From the IMG/VR virus record IMGVR_UViG_3300035698_005082, positions 1-64,000 of that record: a stretch of 64,000 bases of DNA. One strand, 5' to 3'. Numbering within the stretch: position 1 is the first letter of the stretch; every line of letters starts with the position of its first letter. The notes beneath the pieces were generated by a model that was not told where the DNA came from, did not search any database, and worked only from the letters and a program-made list of their open reading frames with translations. Positions 52,495-62,339 of this stretch are shown one piece after another. The DNA comes from a virus. The position numbers and the translations under genes were made by a program.

Positions 52495-55400
52495 ATGAAT
52501 TATTTAAATAACTTATACGTAAAACCCCCAATACACTTAGTCGATGGGGTTGTTAAAGACGGAACTCTGATTAATTTCGGATTCCAAATTGAAACTGGAT
52601 TTGATAATGTAGGAAATGCATTAGGCAACCTATATGGTAATGCCTCTGGAACTACAGAATATGCGAGGTATTTCAATAGCATATCCTCAGCAATAGGTAA
52701 TATTGGCATTATGTCTCCAGACGAACCTTTCGAGGAAGTGTTCGTATCATATCAGCAAGTATTCTCCCCTAGTGGAAATAGAAAGGAGTTTATTTTAGAC
52801 CTGATAGCTGACCCTATAGAAGCCACAACTACTGTTACTGATTTAGTATCAACAGTATATTCATGGGTTGCTAGTCCTGAAGCCCTAGATACCGAAGGTC
52901 AATATACTCTGGTTGGTAAATCATTAATCTTCTTTAAGGTTCCGGATACTGATTTTACCATTGTCTACAATGGAACTTATCCATCGTTTATGTCATACCC
53001 AGGATATGCCCCAAATGTATATCCACCTCCCCACCTAATAGAGACGGGAGACGTAACTAAGCCAAGCATAGCGCTTACTATTGCTGGCAGATATAGAGTA
53101 ACTATAAATAAATCAAATAAGAATAATGACGAAGATATATTCGGATCTGATCTAACATTAGCATTTAATCCTATTATCGATACATATGTATCTCCTGCTG
53201 GAGATGTGGAAGTTCCATCTGAATATGTGAACGCATGGATAAAAGAGGGGACAACATATAGGCAAATACTTTCTAGATCTATATACATACTAAGCGATAC
53301 TGAATTTGAGATAGATACAGATGAAGAAATAGATGTAAATCTAGATATAATAATATTCTCTATAGCAAATGTTACCGTCTCTGAAATGTTAAAAGAGCTG
53401 TACTCTGTAGTTAAAAATCACAACCATGACAAGAATGATATTGTTGCGACAATAGACCATTCTAGTCTAGTTAATCTCATACCTAGCTCTATTAATCCAG
53501 ATATAAACTATTCTAAGTCTGTCATTACCAATAATGATCATCCTGAATACATGCATAGAGAAGGATTGAGAACTGATGATAGTGGCTCATATAACAATGC
53601 AATGCTTGGTGACCTACTTATTGCATCGACTGATTCTGCTGCTTTATTTAATAATGTAGATGCTGACTCTAATAGTTTAATTTTTGGCTCATCTACGAGT
53701 GGCTCATCAATTAGGTTTAGAAATGTGGAAGATGATCTATTTTTATATCATGCTGGTAATGGACTTACAATACATTCACTATTGGGTGCTGGTAAAGCCA
53801 GCGTAGCCTTAGACGTAAACGGTCATCAGGTATTTAATTATAGAGATGCCCTATTGGTAGATAATTTAGGCATATCTTCAGACTCTGGAAGAGTATTAAT
53901 ATTAGACAAGACTGACCCTTCTGTGTTTGCAGACATGGAAATGAAGCAACTATTTGCAAATAGCATTACACTAGATGGTGTTATGTCAATAGTGAATGAT
54001 GGCGTAATAAAGATAGGAAATATAGAGTTTGCAGAAAGCAATGATCATGTAATAGTTACATCTGTAGGATCTGAATATATAGATTTTCAAACAACTATAA
54101 AGTTATCACAGGTTCATGTTGCAGAGCTAGAAGTAGTAAATACAATAGTAACAGATATAGTAGAGATCAGAGATAGGGATACAACTATCGCCTTTACTGA
54201 TAATGGAAAGACTTCTGAAATAAAGAATACTCCAGATGCACAGCTAGAGATATCATCAGATATGCCTGTAATAATAAAGGCATCAATAGATCTTGAGGGA
54301 GTTTCTGGAAGAGATGACTCGTCTACTCACCCCGCTAGTAGACTAATAAATGGAATATCATTTACAGATAGCAGCTATGGATCACTATCAGAATTTGCAG
54401 CACTATATGTATCTTCACAAGGTGGTACAGCAGCAAGCCCATCACAACCAACTACATACTTAGAGATGCATTATCCAGAATCTTCTGAATTAGAAGATGC
54501 TGTAAATGGACTTTATCTATTAAGGACGACAAGAGTTGATCAGATAGAGAAGGGAATAAAGTATTCATGGAAACAAGACACCGGTGATCAGCGTGTAGAC
54601 GATCTTACAAAATGGCCTCGCGCTAAAATAGCAGCTGGATTTGGAGATTTTTATTCAATAAAAGTTGGATTATCTAGTATAGGTGAAAAAGAAGGGGTTA
54701 AATTTGGACAGTTTAATAACATATATGTAACAGGTGAAGGTGGTAATTGCCCAACTGGTCTAATGGTTCTTGAATCTTTAGCTGGTGTAGCACTAGTAGC
54801 ATCCGGGGCAGACCCTGATGACTGCTCTAATGTATCCTACTCGTCTTTAATTCTTGGAGATATGCAATCAAGAGGATCGGTATCGGTATCAGAAGACATA
54901 AGTGCTGGTAGATTAATAAATGCTGGTGGTCAGCTAGGTGGTGAGACTCTTAGCATAAGAGGACTTGCATCAATATTTGGTACCACAAGGATATATGAAG
55001 ATCTTTCAGTAGATGGAAACCTCGACATATTAGGATCTGTTAAGCTCAATTCTGATGTAATTATAAACGGAAAGATAAAATCAACTGGTAGCTTAGAAAT
55101 AAGCACACTCGCTGTACACGGAACATCTGAATTTGACGAGATAGCAAGGTTTAGCGGCGGAATTCAGGTAAGTAACAATTCAGACTTTAACGCTCCAACA
55201 ATATTCCATCAAAGAGTATCTGTAGACGCTAAGATGACTGCCAACGAGATAGATGCAGGACCAGTAAAGAGTACTACATTTGAAGCTTCTGAAACTATCT
55301 ATGCTAAATCTGGAATAGATGTGGTATCCAATGCGCTGTTCCACGGAAATCTTACAGTCGAAGGATCAACCGACATATCTGGTGCAATAGTTGCAACAGG

Positions 55401-56409
55401 CGCTTCATATTCTGATGGTGTAAATTCTACTGGAGATTTAAATGTATCAGGTGTTTCTAATTTTGAGGGCGATTTATATACTAAGGCGGATGTAGTATTC
55501 ACAGGATCTGATGGATCACTATTAGCTAATGTTCCATCAGTGTTTGGTAGAACAGTATCGTTTAATGGAGAGGTAACCGTCGGTGCCCCAGTAACCATAA
55601 ATGCCCCACTAGAAGTTAGATCGTCAGTAAGCGTTGTGTCAATAACTTCTGATTCAGAAATAACCGTAACAAGTGGTGGTATATCAGCATCTGGTAATAT
55701 TAAAGGTGGAGGCATTGTATCTACAGGAACCATAGAAGCTAGTGGCATAGCTAGTCTAGGAAGCAATCTTAACGTAGGAGGTAATCTTGTTGTATCAGGA
55801 TTCACCAATATGGATGGAGACGTGGTTGTAAATGGAGATATAGGCGCTAGTGGTAACATTAGTTCTAGTGGTAGAATTACGGCAGTAGATGGGTTCGAAG
55901 CCTTAAATGACTCTGTGTCAGCATTTGGTGACGTATCGATAAGTGGAATATTTACACTAGATGGTACATCGGTGGTATCCGGCAAGGCGGAATTTACAAG
56001 CGATGTAGATATCGGTGCAAGCTTAGACATATCAAGCTCAATAACGGTAGGAACGACAACTCCAATAACAATTGGTGATGGAAGCATAACCATAGGAAAC
56101 AGTGGAGCACATGGCGAAATAACTTCTAACTCTGGAACATTCGATCAGATAAAGGGAACATTGCCAGGACATGAGATAATGCTTCCTTCTGGATCCAATC
56201 CAGAATATCAGTCATTATATAATTCAGTAAGACAGCAGAACTTTACTCAGCATGAAAACTCAGCATTCGATGGATCAGCAGTATTCGGTGGACAGGTCAT
56301 AATGAACCAAGACATCTGGGTTGCTGGAATTAAAAGGATTGATTTAGGCTCTTCTGGGAATCTAGAATGGGTGGATATAATTGCAAGAGAGGCATACTAT
56401 GCCCCATAA
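52495..56409 (+). CDS. Long tail fibre with beta-helical repeats
   Basis: The protein has 1304 residues. The N-terminal 300 would attach to the baseplate. Around 305-360 there is a His-rich joint (VVKNHNHDKND; NNDHPEYMHREGLR) of the type seen in phage fibres. Residues about 800-1220 are a long array of short Gly/Ser/Val strands (GNLTVEGSTDISGAIVATG, GDLNVSGVSNFEGD, GNLVVSGFTNMDGDVVVNG) that would form a triple beta-helix, as in T4 gp34/gp12-like shafts. The end (SGNLEWVDIIAREAYYAP) may be a tip. It would recognise the host surface. Confidence 0.75.
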   Translation: MNYLNNLYVKPPIHLVDGVVKDGTLINFGFQIETGFDNVGNALGNLYGNASGTTEYARYFNSISSAIGNIGIMSPDEPFEEVFVSYQQVFSPSGNRKEFILDLIADPIEATTTVTDLVSTVYSWVASPEALDTEGQYTLVGKSLIFFKVPDTDFTIVYNGTYPSFMSYPGYAPNVYPPPHLIETGDVTKPSIALTIAGRYRVTINKSNKNNDEDIFGSDLTLAFNPIIDTYVSPAGDVEVPSEYVNAWIKEGTTYRQILSRSIYILSDTEFEIDTDEEIDVNLDIIIFSIANVTVSEMLKELYSVVKNHNHDKNDIVATIDHSSLVNLIPSSINPDINYSKSVITNNDHPEYMHREGLRTDDSGSYNNAMLGDLLIASTDSAALFNNVDADSNSLIFGSSTSGSSIRFRNVEDDLFLYHAGNGLTIHSLLGAGKASVALDVNGHQVFNYRDALLVDNLGISSDSGRVLILDKTDPSVFADMEMKQLFANSITLDGVMSIVNDGVIKIGNIEFAESNDHVIVTSVGSEYIDFQTTIKLSQVHVAELEVVNTIVTDIVEIRDRDTTIAFTDNGKTSEIKNTPDAQLEISSDMPVIIKASIDLEGVSGRDDSSTHPASRLINGISFTDSSYGSLSEFAALYVSSQGGTAASPSQPTTYLEMHYPESSELEDAVNGLYLLRTTRVDQIEKGIKYSWKQDTGDQRVDDLTKWPRAKIAAGFGDFYSIKVGLSSIGEKEGVKFGQFNNIYVTGEGGNCPTGLMVLESLAGVALVASGADPDDCSNVSYSSLILGDMQSRGSVSVSEDISAGRLINAGGQLGGETLSIRGLASIFGTTRIYEDLSVDGNLDILGSVKLNSDVIINGKIKSTGSLEISTLAVHGTSEFDEIARFSGGIQVSNNSDFNAPTIFHQRVSVDAKMTANEIDAGPVKSTTFEASETIYAKSGIDVVSNALFHGNLTVEGSTDISGAIVATGASYSDGVNSTGDLNVSGVSNFEGDLYTKADVVFTGSDGSLLANVPSVFGRTVSFNGEVTVGAPVTINAPLEVRSSVSVVSITSDSEITVTSGGISASGNIKGGGIVSTGTIEASGIASLGSNLNVGGNLVVSGFTNMDGDVVVNGDIGASGNISSSGRITAVDGFEALNDSVSAFGDVSISGIFTLDGTSVVSGKAEFTSDVDIGASLDISSSITVGTTTPITIGDGSITIGNSGAHGEITSNSGTFDQIKGTLPGHEIMLPSGSNPEYQSLYNSVRQQNFTQHENSAFDGSAVFGGQVIMNQDIWVAGIKRIDLGSSGNLEWVDIIAREAYYAP

Positions 56410-58306
56410 GAAAAGTTACTCATTAAAGGTTGGACCTAAGTATGACTTGTTTGGATTGGAGAAATCTAATCCCACAGATCCAATACTAGTATCTGACAAT
56501 AGTATGTCTAAGTTTTCGCTATCTAGAATACAGCGCCCTGAAGAGAGCACTTATGTTAAGGTAATAAAAAGCATACAAAGTACGGCTAGGAAGACTAGAA
56601 TACTTGCCAATACCACAGACGTTAAGATGACTAATGTGTTCAACACATATGGTGATCCATTATTCTATAAGGCGGTAATAAGGAATATTCCTGGGTCTAT
56701 CATATATGTAAATGGAGAAGTGGCAGAAGCCACAGACTCTGACTTTATATACTTAAACAAGACAGCGGCAATAATAGACTATAGAACTAGTGACTCCACA
56801 GTATTATCAGAAGTTCCTGAGATATATCCGGTATTCATATGGGTAGAACAGGAAAATCTATCCAACATAATATCTATTGATAATAGGAAGTATGATTATA
56901 GACTATCGAAAGAAGACATAATGATATCTGTTTCCAAGACTGCTGTTCACGCAGAAGTTGATTCTGGTTCCGTTGTCGATATACATAGGATAAAACATGA
57001 CAAAATAAAGGTAGAGCCATTCTACATAAGAACGTCTAGGCCAGGAGAAAACGGTAGAGTATATTTTGAATACGACTATACTAATATTATAGTCGATTAT
57101 GTGAGTAGGAATTTCGAGAATATATCCAATATAGATGGTGGATATATAAACTTAGAGAATACAAATATATTTAAAGATTCGGTAATTATATATACACTTG
57201 TTGATAATATTGCTACACCAATTGTAGACAACTCTAATGGTGGATATGACGATATTATATTCTCTATAGATGGAAAGATTAATATTGCTACCCTAATAGG
57301 ATCGGCTGTAATAGGGTATTCAGATTTATTATGTGTATCATATAGATATATAAAAACTAATAATATAGTTAATCTAGACAGTGAGGATATGGATATGTCT
57401 AATTCTGAAATCAAGTTTAAGGTGGATCCTACCAAGGTAATTAGTGGTGGCGTTGACGCTATATTTGAACCACAGATATCGTATAGCATACTTGATATAA
57501 ATGGAGATACTGTAATGTCTAGCAAGGAAGACACTCCGACATACGAGTATAGATTACCAGTATATCTTGAGTATGGTAATGTAGGAGATTTCTCTTGGGG
57601 ATGGAGCGATGAATCATTTGGAAGTGGTCCATATGATGGACCTTCAATCGGAGATGTATTAGAAGTTAAGAATTTTATAGATATAAAATCTAGTAGTGAG
57701 AGTGGTGTTATAGATATAGGATCGCTAATCTTTAGGTCTGAGATAGAATCTGCAGACATATACACTTATGATAATGTAGCGTCCATAAAGGGGTCTGATC
57801 TTCCAAGAAGACTAGGCAATTACTCTAATGTAGTATGGAATAATTCACTAGATGGGATATCGTTCAACAAGATAGATGTAGCTTCGGTAGACACATTCGA
57901 TACCTATGCAACTGTATATTTTGAAGGCTTTGTATTATTTAAAGATGAAGCAAAGGTCATAGTTGAATTCGACTTATCGCCATTATATCCTGCACTTGAC
58001 ATAGCTGGATCAATAGATACAGACTACATTTTAGATAACTCAGTAAGCACACTGGCGGTAACCGATGTCTCAAGGTATAATAAAGAGACTCCAGATGCAC
58101 CCAATTCGCTAACAGATCTAGCACTATTTACATACATCAATCAAGAATACATTATAGTGGATTCTGATATATTAATATCAAGTGACCTTAGTAGAGCAAC
58201 TGTTACATTCTCTGGTATTGGCATATCAACAATGCCAGATAATATAGGTATTGGATTTAAAAATAGTGAAGAGTCAATATACCCATCGGTGGCGGTAGAG
58301 ATATGA
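56399..58306 (+). CDS. Tail fibre/baseplate-associated protein, function unknown
   Basis: The protein has 635 residues from the ATG at 56399; GAGAGG ends 6 bases upstream and decides against the TTG at 56381. The N-terminus is basic (PHKKSYSLKVGPKYDLFG). The rest is beta-rich with many Ile/Asp/Ser turns (IIYTLVDNIATPIVDNSN; FSWGWSDESFGSGPYDGP). It overlaps the fibre gene by 11 bases and the next by 4. It is likely part of the fibre/baseplate set. No family recognised. Confidence 0.5.
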   Translation: MPHKKSYSLKVGPKYDLFGLEKSNPTDPILVSDNSMSKFSLSRIQRPEESTYVKVIKSIQSTARKTRILANTTDVKMTNVFNTYGDPLFYKAVIRNIPGSIIYVNGEVAEATDSDFIYLNKTAAIIDYRTSDSTVLSEVPEIYPVFIWVEQENLSNIISIDNRKYDYRLSKEDIMISVSKTAVHAEVDSGSVVDIHRIKHDKIKVEPFYIRTSRPGENGRVYFEYDYTNIIVDYVSRNFENISNIDGGYINLENTNIFKDSVIIYTLVDNIATPIVDNSNGGYDDIIFSIDGKINIATLIGSAVIGYSDLLCVSYRYIKTNNIVNLDSEDMDMSNSEIKFKVDPTKVISGGVDAIFEPQISYSILDINGDTVMSSKEDTPTYEYRLPVYLEYGNVGDFSWGWSDESFGSGPYDGPSIGDVLEVKNFIDIKSSSESGVIDIGSLIFRSEIESADIYTYDNVASIKGSDLPRRLGNYSNVVWNNSLDGISFNKIDVASVDTFDTYATVYFEGFVLFKDEAKVIVEFDLSPLYPALDIAGSIDTDYILDNSVSTLAVTDVSRYNKETPDAPNSLTDLALFTYINQEYIIVDSDILISSDLSRATVTFSGIGISTMPDNIGIGFKNSEESIYPSVAVEI

Positions 58307-58704
58307 GAGAATTTTTAGAAAATAGATTAGACAATAGGATAGATCAGGACATATCGTTACAATCAGATATATTCAATGATGCAATCAGGACTAGCGCCAT
58401 GCTGGATGTCATAAGCGATAAATCTATAGAAGTAAAAGGGGCGGTAGAATTTCTTACTGATAACATTTCAATACTAGAAAATTCTATAGATGGAGCATTC
58501 TTCTCTATAGAAGAAAAAATAGCCTATCTAACATCATCTATAATACATATAAATAAAATAAAAGTATCTATAGCAGCTACTGCTAGAAAGATAGATGTAA
58601 AATTAGTCAATCTTACAAATGGATTGTATGACAACATGTCATACTCTGCAACAGACAGAGGCTTAATAATGAGTACAGTATATACAACAAGGTTTAGAGA
58701 GTAA
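58303..58704 (+). CDS. Small helical protein (fibre assembly/adaptor candidate)
   Basis: The 133-residue protein is almost fully helical (FLENRLDNRIDQDISLQSDI; IEEKIAYLTSSIIHINKIKV) with coiled-coil spacing. It lies among fibre genes and overlaps the preceding gene (ATGA). It could be a fibre chaperone or a coiled-coil connector. Nothing more is visible. Confidence 0.45.
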   Translation: MREFLENRLDNRIDQDISLQSDIFNDAIRTSAMLDVISDKSIEVKGAVEFLTDNISILENSIDGAFFSIEEKIAYLTSSIIHINKIKVSIAATARKIDVKLVNLTNGLYDNMSYSATDRGLIMSTVYTTRFRE

Positions 58705-58707
58705 GAT

Positions 58708-59550
58708 ATGCCTAGAAAACAGTATTGGGTAAGCGGAAATAAGAATACACCACATAATTATATGGTTCTCAAGTCACTAGAGAATAGTCTCAATATAAAC
58801 TCAATATCTGTGACTGGTATAAATGGAGAGAATATAGAGATAGTTAAGAATCCTATAAATGTAAGTGGTCATATTACCTTTAGGTACCCACTTGTGTCAT
58901 CTGATAAAGTAAGGGTCGTTATAGATCATCCTCTATCAGAAGTTCTCACTGCAAGTGACTTGTTCACCTTAAGGGTGGGATTGGATAACTATGAGACGAT
59001 AGGTAAATACATCTCAGAAGAAGAGACTATTACATTTAATAATAATATGTCATTGGTGTATGACGTTTCTGGAACCCTAGATTCTCTTATGCAATGTACT
59101 ATACATATGAATACACTGGATGATTATGATAATATTGTGTATTCTGCCTCTATTCCAGTATCCATGAATGATGATGGATGGATGGTCGGGCATACTAATA
59201 CGGGCGATGGACTAGAACTTCCATATGAACCAGTCGAAGATACCTTATATATTCTTGCTGGCGAAGGTAGAGTTGATAATTTCACAATAGATGGAAAGGT
59301 TATTAAATTCTCTGTACCAGAAGGATTTGACTGCTATGTAGTCTATAAGCCTAGGTTTACGGAAGAAGGTAATATACATCAATTCTCTAACAACATACAT
59401 ATTTCCCCATCATACGATATGATACTTAAAGATAATTATTGTAAAAAGATAATATTCTACTTAACTGTCGAAGTGTTCAATCCAGACGCTACATCGATTA
59501 ATCATACACCAACTATAAAATCCCTTGGACTACTGACATCTGACAAATGA
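58708..59550 (+). CDS. Beta-rich tail/baseplate protein, function unknown
   Basis: The 280-residue protein starts with a basic segment (MPRKQYWVSGNKNTPHNYMV) and continues with beta-sandwich-like stretches (INVSGHITFRYPLVSSDKVR; LVYDVSGTLDSLMQCTI). The end (HTPTIKSLGLLTSDK) resembles the closing strand of baseplate/fibre modules that carry 'TP.I..l.l'. It overlaps the next gene by ATGA. A peripheral virion protein is likely from context. Confidence 0.5.
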   Translation: MPRKQYWVSGNKNTPHNYMVLKSLENSLNINSISVTGINGENIEIVKNPINVSGHITFRYPLVSSDKVRVVIDHPLSEVLTASDLFTLRVGLDNYETIGKYISEEETITFNNNMSLVYDVSGTLDSLMQCTIHMNTLDDYDNIVYSASIPVSMNDDGWMVGHTNTGDGLELPYEPVEDTLYILAGEGRVDNFTIDGKVIKFSVPEGFDCYVVYKPRFTEEGNIHQFSNNIHISPSYDMILKDNYCKKIIFYLTVEVFNPDATSINHTPTIKSLGLLTSDK

Positions 59551-62339
59551 GTATAATTAACAATAAAGCAGACTTCCTTAATAAGGATATACCTACATTA
59601 AAAATAAGCCAGAGCCATATTGATGGATTATTTACTAACGCTTCTAACTATGTGAATGCAAACATAGAAGACATCAATACCATAAGCGATAATATGCTAA
59701 TCGCATTAGACTCTACAGCATCAGCGAGCAAGGAGGCTCTTAGGTCTTTAAGGCCACTAACTAATTCAATAGCAGATATATTTGCAACAAGTGGTGCATC
59801 TCGTGATTCTCTGAATATATTCAATGAGGGTATAAACTATTCTTCAGAAGGAGTAGTTATAGATTATGACATAAGGCAGATTAAGCTAGAGTCTTCGCCT
59901 ATAGCTATATACTCAATAAGGAATATAGACATCAATGTAGAGAATGGAAGCCTAGGTAATAGCATAGGTGCAAAGAATCAATATTTTGATATTAACAATA
60001 TAGTTGGTACATCATCAAGATTAGAGATAGAATCATTCGTATCAGAACTGGATGCCACCATATCATTGGATATGGGTGAAAAAGTTGCACTTAATAATAT
60101 CAAGTTTAGCTTAGTTAATTTTGGAACAAGGATGCCTTCGATAGAATCCATAATGGTTTCTGAAGATGGATGTATATATACCCCTGTTAGAATAACTACT
60201 TCCAATTCTCTATCAATGAATATAGAAGACTTTAATTTTAAGGATGGCATTATAAACATACACACTGAAGAGTTGTATGTCCGATATATTAAGCTTAACA
60301 TATTGCAAAAGCTACCATATGATACTAATAGTACACTAGGTAAGAGATATGCTATAGGCATTAATGCTCTTGAGGTGGGATTTTACTCTGCTACTAATAG
60401 CGGAACTATGGTGGTTGGACCCTTCAAATCTAAAGATGAAATATTTAAGGTTGCCATATTTGGCGACATGATTAGATACAACCTAGATGAGCCTAATATA
60501 AGATTATCTATTTCCACTAACGGTGAGTCATGGATACCTGTACAGAATTCTGAATTGTTTGATCCAGGTTCTGAGATCTCTAAAATAATCAACTTCAATA
60601 ATATAAGCAGTGATTCTTTATCTACAGACGGTCCTGTATTAGAGTTATATATAAAGGTAGAGATGGACGCTATAGATGTGTCATATGTATCAGAAGATTC
60701 GAGGTTTGTAAATAGAGAAACTGTATTAGTTTCTCGTAATTCAAGAAATTTTAGTTTAAATACTAGAGATGATTATGATTATTTGAAGGTGTTTAAGGTT
60801 TCGGGTGTTAGGTATGGAAGTAGAATATCGTTCCCACCAGTAGGAGGAAACTTATTCTCTATACCAACTAGAGATGCGGTGTTCATTAGAACAGATAGTG
60901 AATTAGTGTATAAAGGATTAGACGATGAATCGTCAACTTCTATAGATGTTCAGAAAGACACACTTAAAGGGAAGGAGTTAGAGGGTGTAACTATACAATA
61001 CAAGTATGATAAGGTACATGTTAAGAGGAATGATATTATAGAGAACATACCAAGTATGGAATACGATCCATTTGGAATATCTTTAATATCCATGTCTAGA
61101 CCTATTGATTCTCCTATTAATATAGAGACAAGCAATTTGTCGTTTAGTTATCAGAACTTAATACCAGTGATTCCATTCAGTAAGAATGCTGGTACATTTA
61201 CTATTAGGTATAATAATAAGGTTTCGCATATTGACTTGAAGTCTGGATTTGTACTCGATAATAGAGAGTTGTTGTATATAGTGGGCGAGACTGTAACTAG
61301 CGTTACGGTTGAAGACCATATTGGTATTAAGATTGCGGATGTTTTGGTTGAGGAAGTTAATGGTCAGAATGTAATTTCATTACATGATGCCCTTGGTGTT
61401 AATATTCCTGACACTTCTGGGTTGAGATTTAATAAGTACTATCCTCTATCACCCCTATTAGATAATGAGTTTGCTATAGTCTTTGGAGAAGTAGTATTTG
61501 GTAAATACTTTAATGGACAACTATCAATACCAAGAGTTATAACTACACCATTAGAAGTAAAGATAGATAAGACAGTAGATGACTTGAGAATAGTAACTGC
61601 TAGTTCTAGACAAATAAAGCATTCACAAACTCTTCTAGAGTTTGATTTTGGCAATATAATAAATCTAAATAAGACTGACATATTAGAACAGAGTTTAACA
61701 TTCGATACTTCTTCTGCTTCTATTAATACGTTCTTGAGGGAGGTTGAGTTTATAAATGGCGGGGATGAGTTCTTGCTTACTGAGCGCTATGTTGACATAG
61801 GGCATAGGGGAGTTAATGAGCTAAGTATTAATGCTGCATATGTTGATAATGGATCTATAAACTTTAAAGCATGTGCTGGTGTATTTTCAAACAGGGTTTA
61901 CTCTGAGTATGAACTCATAGACCTTGGTGATTACTTCATTGATGGCACCACTATTAGACTCCCAGAAGACGTATATACAGATACTACTAATGATATAGAG
62001 ATAAGATATGATATAGAACCTAGTAACGTATCAGCCTCCGGCCTATACTCAGTAGACTATGTGAATGGAATAATATATTCATCTGCAAAGATAGATGGAA
62101 ATACTATTGCCAACTATAAATATTCAAGTGTGTATGCTTCCTACAATGGACTAATTAAGATAGATAATAATGACTATCAAGTAAGTGGTCAAAGTATAGC
62201 CATAAATACAGAAGAAGAAACACAGGAAGAATATATGGTAATTTCATCCGGTAAGGAATCTAATAATACTGAGTACCTAGAAAGCCCAGTTCTATATAAT
62301 TTAAAAATAAACATAATTGATGCGGAAAGTTCAGTATGA
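59547..62339 (+). CDS. Large virion protein with discoidin-like segments (first of a pair)
   Basis: The 930-residue protein has a helical N-terminus (about 1-85) and then beta-rich modules that recall F5/8-type (discoidin-like) jelly rolls. These are SEDGCIYTPVRITT with VRYIKLNILQ, and SISTNGESWIPVQNSEL with LELYIKVEMD. Each has the 'S.dG..W.pv' strand followed by a 'RYIKi' strand. The next gene has the same pieces (SSNGIEYVS, RFIKIVFHK; SINEQEWIPI), so the two are probably paralogues. Such domains bind carbohydrate or other surface ligands. It is probably part of the baseplate-fibre network. Confidence 0.55.
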   Translation: MSIINNKADFLNKDIPTLKISQSHIDGLFTNASNYVNANIEDINTISDNMLIALDSTASASKEALRSLRPLTNSIADIFATSGASRDSLNIFNEGINYSSEGVVIDYDIRQIKLESSPIAIYSIRNIDINVENGSLGNSIGAKNQYFDINNIVGTSSRLEIESFVSELDATISLDMGEKVALNNIKFSLVNFGTRMPSIESIMVSEDGCIYTPVRITTSNSLSMNIEDFNFKDGIINIHTEELYVRYIKLNILQKLPYDTNSTLGKRYAIGINALEVGFYSATNSGTMVVGPFKSKDEIFKVAIFGDMIRYNLDEPNIRLSISTNGESWIPVQNSELFDPGSEISKIINFNNISSDSLSTDGPVLELYIKVEMDAIDVSYVSEDSRFVNRETVLVSRNSRNFSLNTRDDYDYLKVFKVSGVRYGSRISFPPVGGNLFSIPTRDAVFIRTDSELVYKGLDDESSTSIDVQKDTLKGKELEGVTIQYKYDKVHVKRNDIIENIPSMEYDPFGISLISMSRPIDSPINIETSNLSFSYQNLIPVIPFSKNAGTFTIRYNNKVSHIDLKSGFVLDNRELLYIVGETVTSVTVEDHIGIKIADVLVEEVNGQNVISLHDALGVNIPDTSGLRFNKYYPLSPLLDNEFAIVFGEVVFGKYFNGQLSIPRVITTPLEVKIDKTVDDLRIVTASSRQIKHSQTLLEFDFGNIINLNKTDILEQSLTFDTSSASINTFLREVEFINGGDEFLLTERYVDIGHRGVNELSINAAYVDNGSINFKACAGVFSNRVYSEYELIDLGDYFIDGTTIRLPEDVYTDTTNDIEIRYDIEPSNVSASGLYSVDYVNGIIYSSAKIDGNTIANYKYSSVYASYNGLIKIDNNDYQVSGQSIAINTEEETQEEYMVISSGKESNNTEYLESPVLYNLKINIIDAESSV

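Noticed and set aside
55299-56093. Long open frame on the minus strand (264 codons)
   Set aside because: It lies wholly opposite the repetitive beta-helix part of the tail fibre, and its translation is low-complexity Ser/Thr/Pro. All convincing genes are on the + strand.
54850-56160. Possible CRISPR-like or DNA repeat array
   Set aside because: The repeats are protein-level beta-helix motifs with irregular length and variable DNA; there are no identical repeats with unique spacers.
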